A DNA stretch of 64,000 bases from Clitoria ternatea (Eukaryota; Streptophyta; Magnoliopsida; Fabales; Fabaceae), in assembly GCA_037962975.1 (NCBI GenBank), contig CM075671.1, forward strand, positions 13,315,001 to 13,379,000, read 5' to 3'. Each line of letters begins with the position of its first letter. Position 1 is the first letter of the stretch. Below are positions 11,101-23,400 of this stretch, piece after piece. The notes beneath the pieces are model-generated. The model saw nothing but the letters and a program-made list of their open reading frames with translations, was not told the origin of the DNA and searched no databases. Both the position numbers and the translations under genes were made by a program.

Positions 11101-12433
11101 GGAATTAATAAAACATCTGTCAGGTAAAGATTTTTTGAGAGATGAACTGTGCCTGAAATGGTGGCACAGACTTTACTACCATCAGGCAATTTTATGTAAA
11201 TGGGATCTATGGTTCTATGTGATTGAAAAAAGGATAACGAACTACTAACATGGTCAGTTGCACCTGTGTCTATTATCCAGAGATTTGGATTTGATATGTC
11301 AATTAAGGATGAAATTATACCTGATGGCTTGGAATTAGAATTGAAAGGAGAAATTTGGTTTACTACATGATTGGTTAAGTTGTTGGTGTGGGGTAAGGAT
11401 GTTGATTGTTGGATCAATGCCATAATCTGTCTCTGCAGTTCTGGTGTGAAAATGAGACTTGAATTCTCAGGTACTTCCTTATGAGAAATCGCACTTTTGT
11501 TGTCTTCCAAGTCATCATCATCATTATTCACCATAGCATTCTTTTTGAGGTGAGGAGGGTATCCATGTTTCTTGTAGCAAACATCCATAGTGTGGCCTAA
11601 TTTTCCATAACAGGAGCATATCTTCGATCCACGACCTCTGCCATTACCTCTGCCATAACCTCTGCCTTCAGTGTTGGAGCTTGTCCCTCGAAAATTTCCT
11701 CCTCTACCTCCACTAAAATTGTTCCCTGTGCTGATTAGGACCTGAGATTCTTGAAACACTGGTCCATTTTGTCTTTCTTGTTGAACGAGAAGAGAGAAAA
11801 CCTTGTTCATCGACGGAAGAGGATCCATCAGCATGATTTGTGCTCTAACTGGAGCATATTGTTCACTTAATCCCTTCAGAAAACGAATCACATAATCACC
11901 TTGCCTATAGGAGTTCATCGTGGGAATGAGTTGACAAGAACACCTAACTGCACAGGTGCAATTTGGAATTGGACGAAAATTCTCCAATTCTTGCCAAAGG
12001 CTCTTCAATTGAGTAAAGTAGGCTGTGATTGACAGATTCCCTTGCTTCACTGCATAGATTTCTTCTTGAAGTTCGGATATCCTAAAAACATCTCTTGATA
12101 ATATCGTTCCTTTAAGTCCTTCCATACCTCGAAAGCACTTTCCATCCATAGCACACTTTGAGCTATCGTGGAATCCAAAGAATGAGTGATCCACGATAGA
12201 ACCATGGTATTACATCGATCCCATGCCATCAACATTGGATCGCCAAGTTCAAGTTTCAGCAAGGTACCATCGATGAACTAAACTTTGTTCTTCGATCTTA
12301 GGGCCACAGTTATAGATCGAGACCACGTGTGATAATTTGCTCCGTTCAATTGAACTCCTGAGATTAGCATTCCAGGATTCTCATTTGCGTGCAGATAATA
12401 GGGACTAGAAACATCAATCGCTGGATTTGCCAT
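8184..12433 (-). pseudogene. Copia gag-pol polyprotein with three stops and one frameshift
   Basis: Reading starts at an ATG at 12433. Gag has a CCHC knuckle CSCYGKLGHTMDVC near 11590-11630. Protease shows WIIDTGATDHVSSS near 11260. Integrase has a zinc region (HLRLGH, then CEICHIAKQ), HVDIWGP and RSDNGKEF. Reverse transcriptase shows QLDINTAFLHGDLDEEIY near 9300 and the catalytic YVDDLVIAG near 9080. RNase H follows to a stop at 8184. Lesions: TAG at 12278-12280, a one-base deletion near 12095, TAG at 10359-10361 just after the integrase core, and TAG at 9156-9158 just before YVDD. Apart from these the frame is continuous, which fits a young, recently disabled copy. Confidence 0.92.
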
Positions 12434-12527
12434 GGATCACCAAATCAAAGAAAGAGGAGAAGAACAAATTTTTGAAGGAGGAAAACGAACTTGAGAATCA
12501 GAGTTTGGCAGCAAAGCCCCTAGGAAA

Positions 12528-12542
12528 GGGGCTCTGATACCA
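12528..12542 (-). promoter_or_regulatory. Primer-binding site (initiator tRNA-Met type)
   Basis: The minus strand reads TGGTATCAGAGCCCC directly next to the 5' LTR. This is the usual complement of the 3' end of plant initiator tRNA-Met, the primer for copia reverse transcription. Confidence 0.9.
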
Positions 12543-12821
12543 TGTAGAAAAGGAGAAATTCCATGCCTGCAGTTTCTTGGCGATGGAAACAAGGCAAAAA
12601 TAAAGCAGAGAAAAGAGATAGAGAAGTTGCAAGAGTATTGGAAATATTTCAATAGTTTTCCTCGAATTGAAAACTGAGAGAAGAAAAGGCTTATATACAA
12701 GTTGTGAATGAGAGTGCAGGGAAAAAAAAACTAACTGACAATTATAAGGAAAAGTAAAAAAATGACCGCCTACACTGAAACTTAATTATAGAGAGGATAA
12801 GTTAAAAAATACAGTGTAACA
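12543..12821 (-). repeat. 5' LTR of the copia element
   Basis: This 279-bp partner of 7846-8124 differs by six substitutions in my count: four transitions and two transversions. It would supply the promoter for gag-pol. Confidence 0.95.
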
Positions 12822-12826
12822 ATTCT

Positions 12827-13573
12827 CGAATGCGGGAATTACTCGAATTTTTTAAAGATTTGTAATTAAATATCTGATTCATTTTTTAATCCAGATATCT
12901 GAATTATTTATAAGCACGCCACCACAAGCTTTTTTATTTAAGTTGCAGAAAAAAATAATTTGGTTTAACTGGATAATCCTCTTCAAACTGATAATAAACA
13001 GCATGATTGAGTTTACATCCACATAATTCAAACTCTTGTTGGTTCATGAAGAAAAATTTGATTTCAATTTTAAAATTTATTAGATCTATGTATCGTAATG
13101 CCTTCGCCACTATCTTTTTTAATCTTCTATTGTTCTTACTTTTCTCAAAAATTGTTTTAGAAAATGTTAAATGGCATGGGGAGTATAGTTATCCCTTCCA
13201 CTATATGCTCTTAAGAACATTTTGCCTATTAAATAAAAGAGTATGTACAACCACCTTGCACCACCTTGTAGGATAATGAAAGAAGTTTTTATTTAAAATT
13301 AATTTTAACAACCTACTTGTGATTTCTAATACAAAACCAATACAATATTTAAATAAAATCTTTCTCCTATTAATCTTAGCATGCCCAACCTGTACATATT
13401 AAATAAACTCTTAAAAAATACTTAATCAATTTTAAAATAAAAATAAAAATAACTAATTTCACACACATCAATAATATTAGTTGAAAATAATTATTTGTAT
13501 TAATGATATGAAATATTTAATGTGATTTTCTAAAATACCGATTACACAAAGAATTGATTGTCTTTAGAATTTA

Positions 13574-13644
<71 letters not shown>

Positions 13645-13920
13645 ATTTAGTAAAAATATAATTTTATAGTTGAAATTAAAGTATTATGTGCTGTGAAGAA
13701 CTGGAATTTAAAATTAGAAGCAATATGGCCATTTGTTAACGGATCATGAATTACAAAACTGGAGCATTTGCAGCCCAGGATTTTGACTCTTGATTGAATG
13801 AACCACCAACGTTGGCAGTTTTGATTCAATGAAACTCCTACCTGTGTAATTTCAGCTCTCAAAAATTTCATGTACTAGAGGTCTGAAGTGATGCTGCCAG
13901 AGTTTATGTGACCATTATTT
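12827..13920. other. Intergenic region and probable 3' UTR of the EGY2-like gene
   Basis: No gene is seen. It includes the TA/GA microsatellite at 13576-13640. The stretch 13650-13920, next to the EGY2 stop, is the likely 3' UTR, but no poly(A) site could be fixed. Confidence 0.5.
13576..13640. repeat. Compound microsatellite (TA)n(GA)n
   Basis: About 15 TA units run directly into about 17 GA units. This is a simple sequence repeat about 280 bases beyond the EGY2 stop codon. Confidence 0.95.
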
Positions 13921-16900
13921 CTAGAAACTAGTGAGGGTTTCAAGCGCTTCGTCTGTAAATGGGAAAGGATATGGCAAGCACACCAACAGGCTTAAGAGCA
14001 AAACTGTTACTCCAATAGCAACATATTTCTTATCAGGGTCAGTTATTTCCTCGGAGAGAGGAGCAATTGGACCTCTCTGCAAGAAGAATACGAGAACAAC
14101 CCAATAGAAAGCTACATCACTAAACAGTGACGAAAGTCCCAGCAACACAATTGAAAACCCTGTGAAGCGTAATGAAGCCTGTGAAATTGACTTAAAGTCA
14201 GTATGTTCACATAAAAGGCAATAAAGGAAGGCAAGTATGTAATAAGTCAAATATTACTAAATGTAATGTGATACCTTTCTTCCCCAGATGGCAAAAGAAA
14301 TTCTCCCTCCATCAAGCTCTCCAGCAGGAATGCTGTTGATGGCATTGATAAGGAGTCCTGCCCAAGCCCAAATCACAAGAGGATTCACAGAAATTGCAGT
14401 TCCTTCCTTGAGGACGTTACCGAGAAGCAGCTTTGCTAAAATGGTAAATTCAAAATGTCACTACATATTATTTTCTAAATTAACGAAGCAGTAGATAAAA
14501 ATATTCAGTGATATACCACAGTCATGGAATAAATTTACTATGTCCCTCCCTAATATATTGATAACGACAAATAAATGCTCCTTGGAATTACTTTGATAAA
14601 ACTCAAACGAATGTCATGCAGGCATAATGTGGCTTACCTATCCCACCGGCAAGAAATGACTCGTGAAACACAGAACCATCAATAACAACGCCAATACCAT
14701 CACTGGGAGGTAAGACAAAACCTAGAAGAAGCAGCAAAATACCCAAGGAAAAACCAGCTATTGGTCCAGCAGCTGCAACCTTTAGCAGATCTTCACGATT
14801 GGATACAATGTTTCTTATTCTTGTAATAGCCCCAAAAGAGCCTATCTGCCACCAAATTACTCATCAGAATTTCAGTTGCTTGTAGTAAGATGTTTGAAAT
14901 TTTATATGTCAAAAACAGTAAAATTGACCACTGATCCAAATTGTACATATCACCAAATTATCCGTTTGAATTGAATCTTGACACCATATCATAACATTAA
15001 CTTAGTAAGAAGAATGCAAAAAAGGTAGAATTCCATTCCTAAAGTACCACAATATTGACTAATCTAGGAGAATTCAGATGATTGCCATTTTCTGGAGACC
15101 CATTATAGTCAATGCAATCCAGAAGGTGAGACTTGAATTTGTAGAAAGCATTACAAGCAACTCCCAAATGACAATGGTATTAAGTTATTTAATATAAAGA
15201 TCAATCACCAGTACAAGATAAGGACAGATTGAACACTTCCAGTTGACATGCATCAAAAAAGATAAATAATCAATCAAAAATTTTAAAAAAATGAAATAAA
15301 GCCCTAGACAAGGGTATACTTCATGTGAATGATTTATGTAATATCATATGTATAGATGGAAAGTATGATACCCTCAATTATCATGTAATTAAAGAAATAA
15401 AGAAGAAATATCTTTATAAAAATAAAATTTGTATTGAAAGATAAAGAATTCTCTCATACAACCTGCCAGCTAGGAACAAAGTACGGGACCCCAAGTTTGA
15501 CTCCAGTATTTTGGGCAGCTAAAAAGTGTCCAAGTTCATGTATCCCCAGGATAAGTGCAGTAACAACAGCTCCAGGTAAGCCATCCTTTAACAAGTTCAG
15601 ATTGTCAAAAGTTGATCTGGAACATTAATAATATTATTTTGGTGAAGCATCAAAATGTGAAGCAAGCTTACTAAAAAAAAATCTTCTCATACTAAGAATA
15701 ATTATCCAGAATATCTTTAAATGGTAATCAAGTACTTAAAAACCAATCAAAGTATGCAGTAATTAGCACCTAACATGTATGCACAAAACTAAATTCTGCC
15801 CTTGCCTACAAGTGCATACCAATTGAACCATCTATGATATGAAACAACCGTCAGGGAAGTGACAACAAAGAAGAAAATATTTATATTTATGAAAAGTGGA
15901 CAAGAATTCATCAATAATTAAAGCTTTTCTTGAGACCGTCCTATTTAAGAATTATACAGCCTAGAAGATCAACAAATTTCTGTACCAAACAATGTATTTG
16001 TGAAGACAGCCCTGAGCAAGTTGCTTGAAGGAAAGAGTACAGCAATTCAGATCAGTGTAGAAAACAAAAATGCAGAAAATGGTTTTTTGCGACACTAGTC
16101 ACACCACAGTTTGCCCTAACAAATAACACAGTATGAATTGACGGATTAAGGTATAAGAAAAACAGCTCACAATAAGTTTGATTGTAAAGCAGGAACATTC
16201 CGAAGAAGTAAGGTAAAAATTGTAACCAGTCCAAAAGCTCCAGCAGCAAACCACTCGGGTACAGCTGTAATGAAAAATAATAATACAAGTACAAATCATG
16301 AGCTTTACTATTAAAAAAAACAAGTTTTGATCCACCATGTTGCAGGGGCCAAACAAGTACCGGTTGTTTCTGGTTGTAAGGTTATTCTTGGAACCACAAC
16401 AGCCACTGGCTTATCATCCTCTGGATTTACTAGTAAGAAAAGCTTGTATTCATCTCCAAATTTATCCTATAAGAAAAATTAAGCAGTAATATAGTTCAGA
16501 CATTTATTTTAACAAGGAATCACTCACAAATTCACTTAAGCACTGAAATAGAAAATATGACATACTTTCAGTCTCTTAGATATCTTATCATAACTTTTAG
16601 CAGCTTGCCCTCGCAAGTTTCCTTTAAACAACACTCCACCCTGACAGAAAATCAGGACCCAATCTTCATATAAGACCAATGTGCATATGGAAAAGAGAAT
16701 TATAAAAAGGAAAAATTGGCTCATAAGTCATACCTCATAAGGATCTTGGCTTGTTACAAAAAAAGTATCAAATCCAAAAACTTGGTTCTTAAGAATTTCT
16801 ATCGTTTCCTTCGGAATTTTTATTGCTTCATCCAGTTGCTGAGGCTGTTGAGAAAATATAAATAAGAGAAACACAGAAGATGAATTAAGAAACGAAAATG

Positions 16901-18607
16901 TCTCCTCTAAAGTAGGAAATACTGAACGTAAGATGTAATCACCTTCACACCTGGCAGAGGTGATCCACTGGCAACTTCACTACTATCCATATTCTGTTTT
17001 GATCACATGCCCAAAGAATAAGAGATAAGAAAACTATTGCATAATGCTTCTAAGTCATAACTCTAAAAGACACAATTTCCTCCTTTATCCATTTTCTTCT
17101 TTTTGTTAACTCAAACTAGCAGAGTCCGTGAAGGGAAAGGTACAATGATTCATTATGGAGATAATAATGGCAACTTGGCAAGTCACAATTGATGTAAGAC
17201 TAAAAAACTAGGTCCCATTTTCAGGATGTAATTTAGGCAAATTGTTAAGCCGTGAACTTGTTAAGAACTCATACATGTTACATGTGCAAACAGTGACCAG
17301 GAGTCGTTACGGCCAAGTAGTTTTCCTAATTTTTCCACTGATTATTGCCACAAAACCATGCAAACAACCCTTTTAGAAGTGTTCAATAAGATATAAAACA
17401 TTAACAAGAAAAACAAATATTGAACAAGTTTTGGCAACATATATATTTCTGATCCAATTCAAAATGACATCTAAATAAATCAAACATCACCTGCACATCA
17501 ATTTGATCCTTATTTTCATCACTAAATTTGTTCGCTTGTTCTGTATCTACAGGTGGAGGTGGAGGTATACTTTGCTCAGAGGATTCTTCCAAAGGTTGTA
17601 TTTCTCCATTTTGATGAGCTTCTTTCTCCTAGGTAAATTTAAAATTGCACATTGTCAAGGGGAAATATTGAAAAATAAATAAAGGAATGTGTTTGGGTGC
17701 AAATAATAAAAAGAACAATTTTTTTTTACTTTGATAACAAAAACATAATGTATCAAGATTATGGTAATTTTTCATTTGCTTGAAGTATTCACATTCCAAA
17801 ATGTCAGTTTTGCCTAGTTGACCCCTACCTGATGATAGGAAGTAGTCCATCAATTTTGTTTATTTTATTTTAGCTCCAAAGCTCAGTATTTGGAAGCCAA
17901 ACTTCCAAATGGAGCCAAGACTCATGTAAGAGAACAATGCTTCGCTGCCAATGCTAAATGTTCCCACTAAGCTGATATCTAAGTTAAGAGAAATTAAACT
18001 CATTGCCACTTAGACGTAAAGACATTAATTTAATTCTTTATTTCAATTTTATTTTTATCCTATCCTCTAGCTAGCCTATTTTCACCAAGTGGAATGAGGG
18101 AGAACATTAAAGGAACGAAAGGTTAATTTAGTCAAAAGCAATAAATTTTTTTAAAAACCAATCACTTTCTTTATCAAATAAACAACCTCAAAAAACCACT
18201 AAAATATTTGGGGAAATTTGAATTCATATCCATGCAACCGTAAGGAGAAAAATAAACAAGAGGTTAAAACAAATACAGTAGCAAACTGAAAGTACCTCCT
18301 CGTTGTTTCCGTTATGCGGCTCAGTAACACTACAAGCAATCCGTCTCCTCCGATTCGATCTTAACCACACCGGCATTGAAGCAAAATCAGTAACAAAAGG
18401 AAAATGGATTGAATTTGCTGTAAAGAAAAGAAACTCGTACCTCGGATTCAGAATCAACTTGCATGAACTCCAAGGACTACGCGAATGGCGAAATCCGTTG
18501 GAGTGGTGAAAACGGAGATTGAATTGAAAGCAAGAGGAGCAGCGCGACAGAGGAAGGAGGAAATTCCCGCGGAAAGCTGAAGGTGATGCTGCTAGTGAGA
18601 GGTTCAT
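13921..18607 (-). CDS. EGY2: EGY2-like chloroplast intramembrane zinc metalloprotease (site-2 protease family)
   Basis: Eleven exons, each with GT-AG borders and matching phase, give 555 codons, the family's usual length: 18296-18607, 17491-17628, 16943-16993, 16734-16844, 16566-16640, 16361-16466, 16171-16264, 15463-15616, 14638-14845, 14275-14435 and 13921-14178. The N-terminus is Ser/Arg-rich and looks like a chloroplast transit peptide (about residues 1-90), followed by an acidic, Pro-rich linker. The EGY-specific GNLR motif is at 211-214. The zinc-binding HELGH is at 322-326 inside a membrane helix. The second metal-ligand motif, NSIPAGELDGG, is at about 450-460. Several hydrophobic helices follow to the C-terminal PYPFPFTDE. 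Known family members act in thylakoid membranes and influence chloroplast development and photosystem proteins. The start ATG (18607) was chosen because the transit peptide begins there. An upstream in-frame ATG exists at 18727. Confidence 0.93.
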
Positions 18608-20059
18608 GGTTGCGTTCGGAGAAAGCAGTGTCGCTAGCTGAGATGAAACCCTAGCGCCATTAGAATTTGAAAGGTACAAAGGATTCACGAAAACGGTGAA
18701 GAAGGAGCAGTAGCAGAGGAGAAACAATTATCCGCTATTGTTTTTATTTGTATTTTTGTTGTTAAATAATAAATACCCGCGCAAAGATATTTTATCGTGT
18801 TTATTCCTAGGACAAATATGGAGCGAAGTTCTGAAGCCCAATCAGTGTTTGACACCTCAATGGATTAAAACCCCTGGATAGATTTCAAATCTACCCAAAC
18901 CCTTTTTCCTCAATTTAATTTTCGTTTAAAAAATGCTTATCTCTACATATTCTATAGTTATTATTAAAAAATCAGTCCAATCGATCGATATCACTAATGA
19001 ATGATGAATAAATTAAGAGATTAATTCTAATTATTTTTTTATTGTTGTTGATTTCCACATAATTAGTCTAATTTTTAAAATATGAAGTAAAAAAAATTAT
19101 AATCTTAGTTTTTTTAAGCTCTTATATACAGAACTTTTTCTTGGCCTTGCGGCATGCAAGAATTTCATGGAGACACGTATTTAACGTAAGAAATTTTGGT
19201 AACGCAAATTAAATTATAAAATTCACTAGAAACAACCTCATAGATGACCTTGTCTTGTTAATGCAGTGTGTGTGTATATATACCTTAACTAAACTATCAA
19301 ATTGCTGAGTCACATAACATTACAAATAATCATTTATTTGAGTTATTTATATTTTATTTTTACTCTAATTTTATATTTAAAACTCGTGCTTTAAAATCTC
19401 AAAACATGTCTCAAGCAAATACAAATCACCCGCTAACAAATATCTCATGCCCTACTACTGCAAATTCTTAATAGACAAAAAGACATAAACCCTGGTTGTT
19501 TAATTAGCCGTTTCATCAATTAAATCTTAATTTAGTCAAAAAAAATTGATAATTCAACAAAATTTTAAATATCTCAACGGAAGGAAATAGTCAATATTAT
19601 GATTGCCACAAGCATCCACTGCAACAACTCTTCTCTGCAAATTGGACCGACATGAACAAGTCACTCAATACCCTATACACGAGTGTTTTACTTTTGTAGG
19701 ATTTTGCATTCTCCATAATTTCTTCAACGGTATGGCAGCAAAAGTGGAAGATGAAGCCATAGCAGCATGTTTAGACTTCTTAAAATAAGCAAACTTAAGA
19801 CCAATAAAGCCTATCCTCCATGGAATCTATGCTCAATGGTCGGATTCCATTCTTAGGTTAACAGAAAAAATTATAATTCATTAAAATTAAACATAACAGG
19901 TCATTTGAAATATCATGTCAAATATAATAGGTCCTTTGACACACACATATGTATCATATGAGAAAGGTTTTTTTATATAAAAGTTCTTATCAATCATCTA
20001 TTATATGATTGTACGGGCCACATTCACACATCTCACTCTCACATAAAAAAATAAAATAC

Positions 20060-20112
<53 letters not shown>

Positions 20113-20495
20113 AATAGAAGATATTGAGAACTATCACCATCAAAATATCAATGTCAAGTATCATTTGTGTTGACTATACAATATTGGAATATCACGTTAA
20201 ACTACTACTACATATAATGGTTATTTCAAATTCAATGGTCAAGTTAACACAAAACAATGGCCAAGAGGTTCTGTAATAAGTAAAAAGGTAGTTAGGAAGT
20301 TTGAAATTAAATAAGTATTTTAGGAATTAGTTAGTCGTTGATAGCTGTTAGAAACTAAGGTTATAAATAAACATCTTTATAAACATCTTAAACAGAAAAT
20401 AAAGAATATTCATATGGTGTTTTGTTCCTCTTCTTTAATAAGAGAGAGTGAGTATCTTTGGAATTAAAAAACCATTCTAACTCTGACAGGTTCAT
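18608..20495. other. Intergenic region between the EGY2-like and WIYLD genes
   Basis: This is the promoter side of EGY2, whose first 120 bases upstream are GA-rich. The rest is AT-rich sequence. A small plus-strand open frame at 19603-19788 has no recognisable domain and was not called. A long TA microsatellite lies at 20066-20109. Confidence 0.5.
20066..20109. repeat. (TA)n microsatellite
   Basis: Uninterrupted TA repeat of about 22 units in intergenic DNA. Confidence 0.95.
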
Positions 20496-23400
20496 TCACA
20501 TACCATCTGGCTTTTCATCCCATCTACTCTTGCGCCTGCGCTTTTGGGGAGGTTCACATGACAATGGTGGAAGTGGAAAATAGGTAAGTTCCACACTGTC
20601 ATCAACGTCATCATCTATCCATCCAAAGTAATGTCTGCGCCCGCCAAGTGCTTTTGAGGATTCAATCATAGGAGTCTTGCCAAGAGAGTGCCTTTCAACT
20701 TCGCCCATAACTCTGCCATCATTGCTTATTTTCACATTATCCGCAATGATTTTAGACTCCACTGTAATGCTTGGTCCATGTCCTCTATCAACTTCTTCAC
20801 TCAAATCCTTAACATCTAGAAACAAATATTAGCAAAAGAAAAATCAGAAAATTAGCCATCAATTTATCTAATGTGATGATGCAGTTAAGCAGTACAGTAT
20901 CTTATGTTTGCAATTTAAATGCACTCTTAGCTTCTGTTAGTGTAGTTCGTTAGTTGTCCTGAGTAGTGTATATATACTCCGGTTCCACCAACACTGGATT
21001 TCCAAGTTGTCTCTCCTTCTGCATTAACATAGATAATACGTTGTCGATTGAAGGGAGAGGTTCCATAATCAATATTTGGCTCTTAACAGTATTATATTGA
21101 TCATTCAATCCTTTCAAGAAACATATGATAAATTCTGAATTTCTGTACTCTGGACAATCGTGATGAAATCACAATTCACAAGAACATTTGACAGTACAAG
21201 TGCAAGAGAATAAAGGCCTTAAATCTTCCAATTCTTCCCATTGAATTTTCAGAGATCAGTGTAATAAGTGCATATGTTGTGATCAGCCTGTCGTATGGAA
21301 TAGCGTTCTTGAAGTAGATCTGAAATTCTGGCATTATCTCCCTTTGGAGAATCTTTCTTTCAAATCTTTCCACAAATCTTGCGCACTATCGACATATAAC
21401 ACGCTTTGTGCAATCTGGGAAGAAATTGTCTTAGTCATCCAAGATTTATCCATTGTGTTGCATCTTTCCCATGCATCATGAAGAGGGTCTTAACTTGCAG
21501 GTTCTTGATGGACCCATCGACAAACTTGCACATATTCTTGGAAAGAAGGGCCTTCTTGATGCTTCTGCTCCATGAGTGGTGATTGGTGCCATTAAGCTAT
21601 GGCTCAGATATGATAGGTTGCAAATAGTATGGGCTGTTAGGATTCTGTAATTGATCATTGCTAGCTGGTTTCTCCCTCTCACCCATTGTGACAAGATGAA
21701 GCAATTAGAAAGAAAGGAAGTGTGGTAGAGGCCTCACAAAGGAGAGCTCTGATGCCATAAAAGAAATGTAACTGAATGGAAACTTTGCTTAAATCACAAA
21801 GAGAGAACCAGAGGATATATATACTACTCAAGCCTGCAGAATTTTTATATTAAATTCAAAGCATATTATAAATAGACACATATCGTAACACCACAATTAT
21901 TATAAACACATGTCATAACAACACAATTATTCCAACAATCATACTATAAAGAGCTCAATAAATGACGTACCCGATGTGAAACAATCCATGACCCCTTTTC
22001 TAAATCAATTGAGTGTTTACTACTCTCGGTTTAATTCCCCCTAGTTTTCCCTATGTAATATTTGTCTAATGGGGTAACCTATATATAGGAAACCAGATGG
22101 GAGTGAACCGACTGGGATAGATTAACCATCACTAATCTATTCTATCAACAAACTCAATTACAATATCTATTTAAATAGATAATTTTCTTCATATCATTAT
22201 TATTATAATTAATAATAGAATATAGATATAATAAATTAATAATGTTTATCCACTAAATATTAATATAATAATATATTAATTCAAATATTAGAATTAAAAA
22301 TTCCAACAAGGCCAACTCAAAAACTGGTAATGACAAACCACACTAACGTAACAGAATAACTAAGAAACTAACGACCCATTATTTGCCAACACAAACTTTT
22401 AAGACTTGAATTGCTAAAGAAACTTGTATATAACTTAATGAACCAAATACCAGATAATAAGTCATCATCAGATTTATGTCTAATGAAGATAGGTTCATGG
22501 ATGTCATCCAAAGTAATATACTGACACCTTCCTTTAAGATCTGATGGAGGAGGAGGATAGAGTAGAATTACTAGTTTCTATGTGGTCTCGATCAAAAGTT
22601 TGAGATGCAGAGTCCAAACCATCACTAGCATTCAATAGAGTCTCATGAGCCACCAGGCCAGATGAGCCAACTTCAGTAATCCCAGTGGTACAAGTAGCAG
22701 CTGATGATCTCTCAGCAACACCATCATCCCTTCTTTCATTATCCTGCAACCAATCCTCGTTTATTCCGTTTAAAGGACAGGAAATGTATGTAATTGGTCT
22801 GAATCATAGAATCATAAGAAGTACCTTAGCGATACAACTAACAATCAAGGTTAACATTGGCATATCTTAAATGTTGTCCCAGTGAAACCTTTCACAATAG
22901 TTGTTGAATTGTTCAAGCACTAATTCAATTGAAATTAAATGAATAATTCAATTTTGGGAAATATTTCACCTGGTTGGATAGCATTGATCAGCAAAAGTAG
23001 AACTTCTCCATAAGCATTCCGTATTAGATGATTGTCTTATATAAGTTACTAGTTACAACTACTAGTGGATTATGGTAGTGCATTATATTATAAACTGAAA
23101 TTCAGAATCTCAAATACATTCATGAAACCTGTAACTTCACAGGTTGTTAAAGCATATAGTTTCCTGCCAAAAGATGAACTGGGGGATGCCTACAAAAAAT
23201 CACATGATAGTCCACACTAACCTCAGACAAAAGATGAGTTTCTAAGACACCTATATTGCACACTAAGTACAAAACAACACAGGACATGAATATGATATCA
23301 TTCAGATATTTCAAGAAAGGAGCATCTACTAAGCAGTAAGCAGACAATTCACCGAAGCATGTAAAATCAGTAACCAAACTAAGGGAAACAAGATCACAAA

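Larger units (their letters stand above)
7846..12821 (-). mobile_element. Complete but disabled Ty1/copia retrotransposon
   Basis: Two 279-bp LTRs bound a 4.4-kb interior, and the whole is flanked by a perfect ATTCT target duplication (7841-7845 and 12822-12826). Order on the minus strand is 5' LTR (12543-12821), primer-binding site, gag, protease, integrase, reverse transcriptase, RNase H, polypurine tract, 3' LTR (7846-8124). The LTRs differ at six positions by my count (about 2%), so insertion was recent on a legume time scale. Despite that, the reading frame has three stops and one frameshift, so it depends on other elements to move. Confidence 0.95.

Noticed and set aside
19603..19788. 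Plus-strand open frame of 61 codons
   Set aside because: No recognisable domain, no splice or promoter context, and its length is expected by chance.
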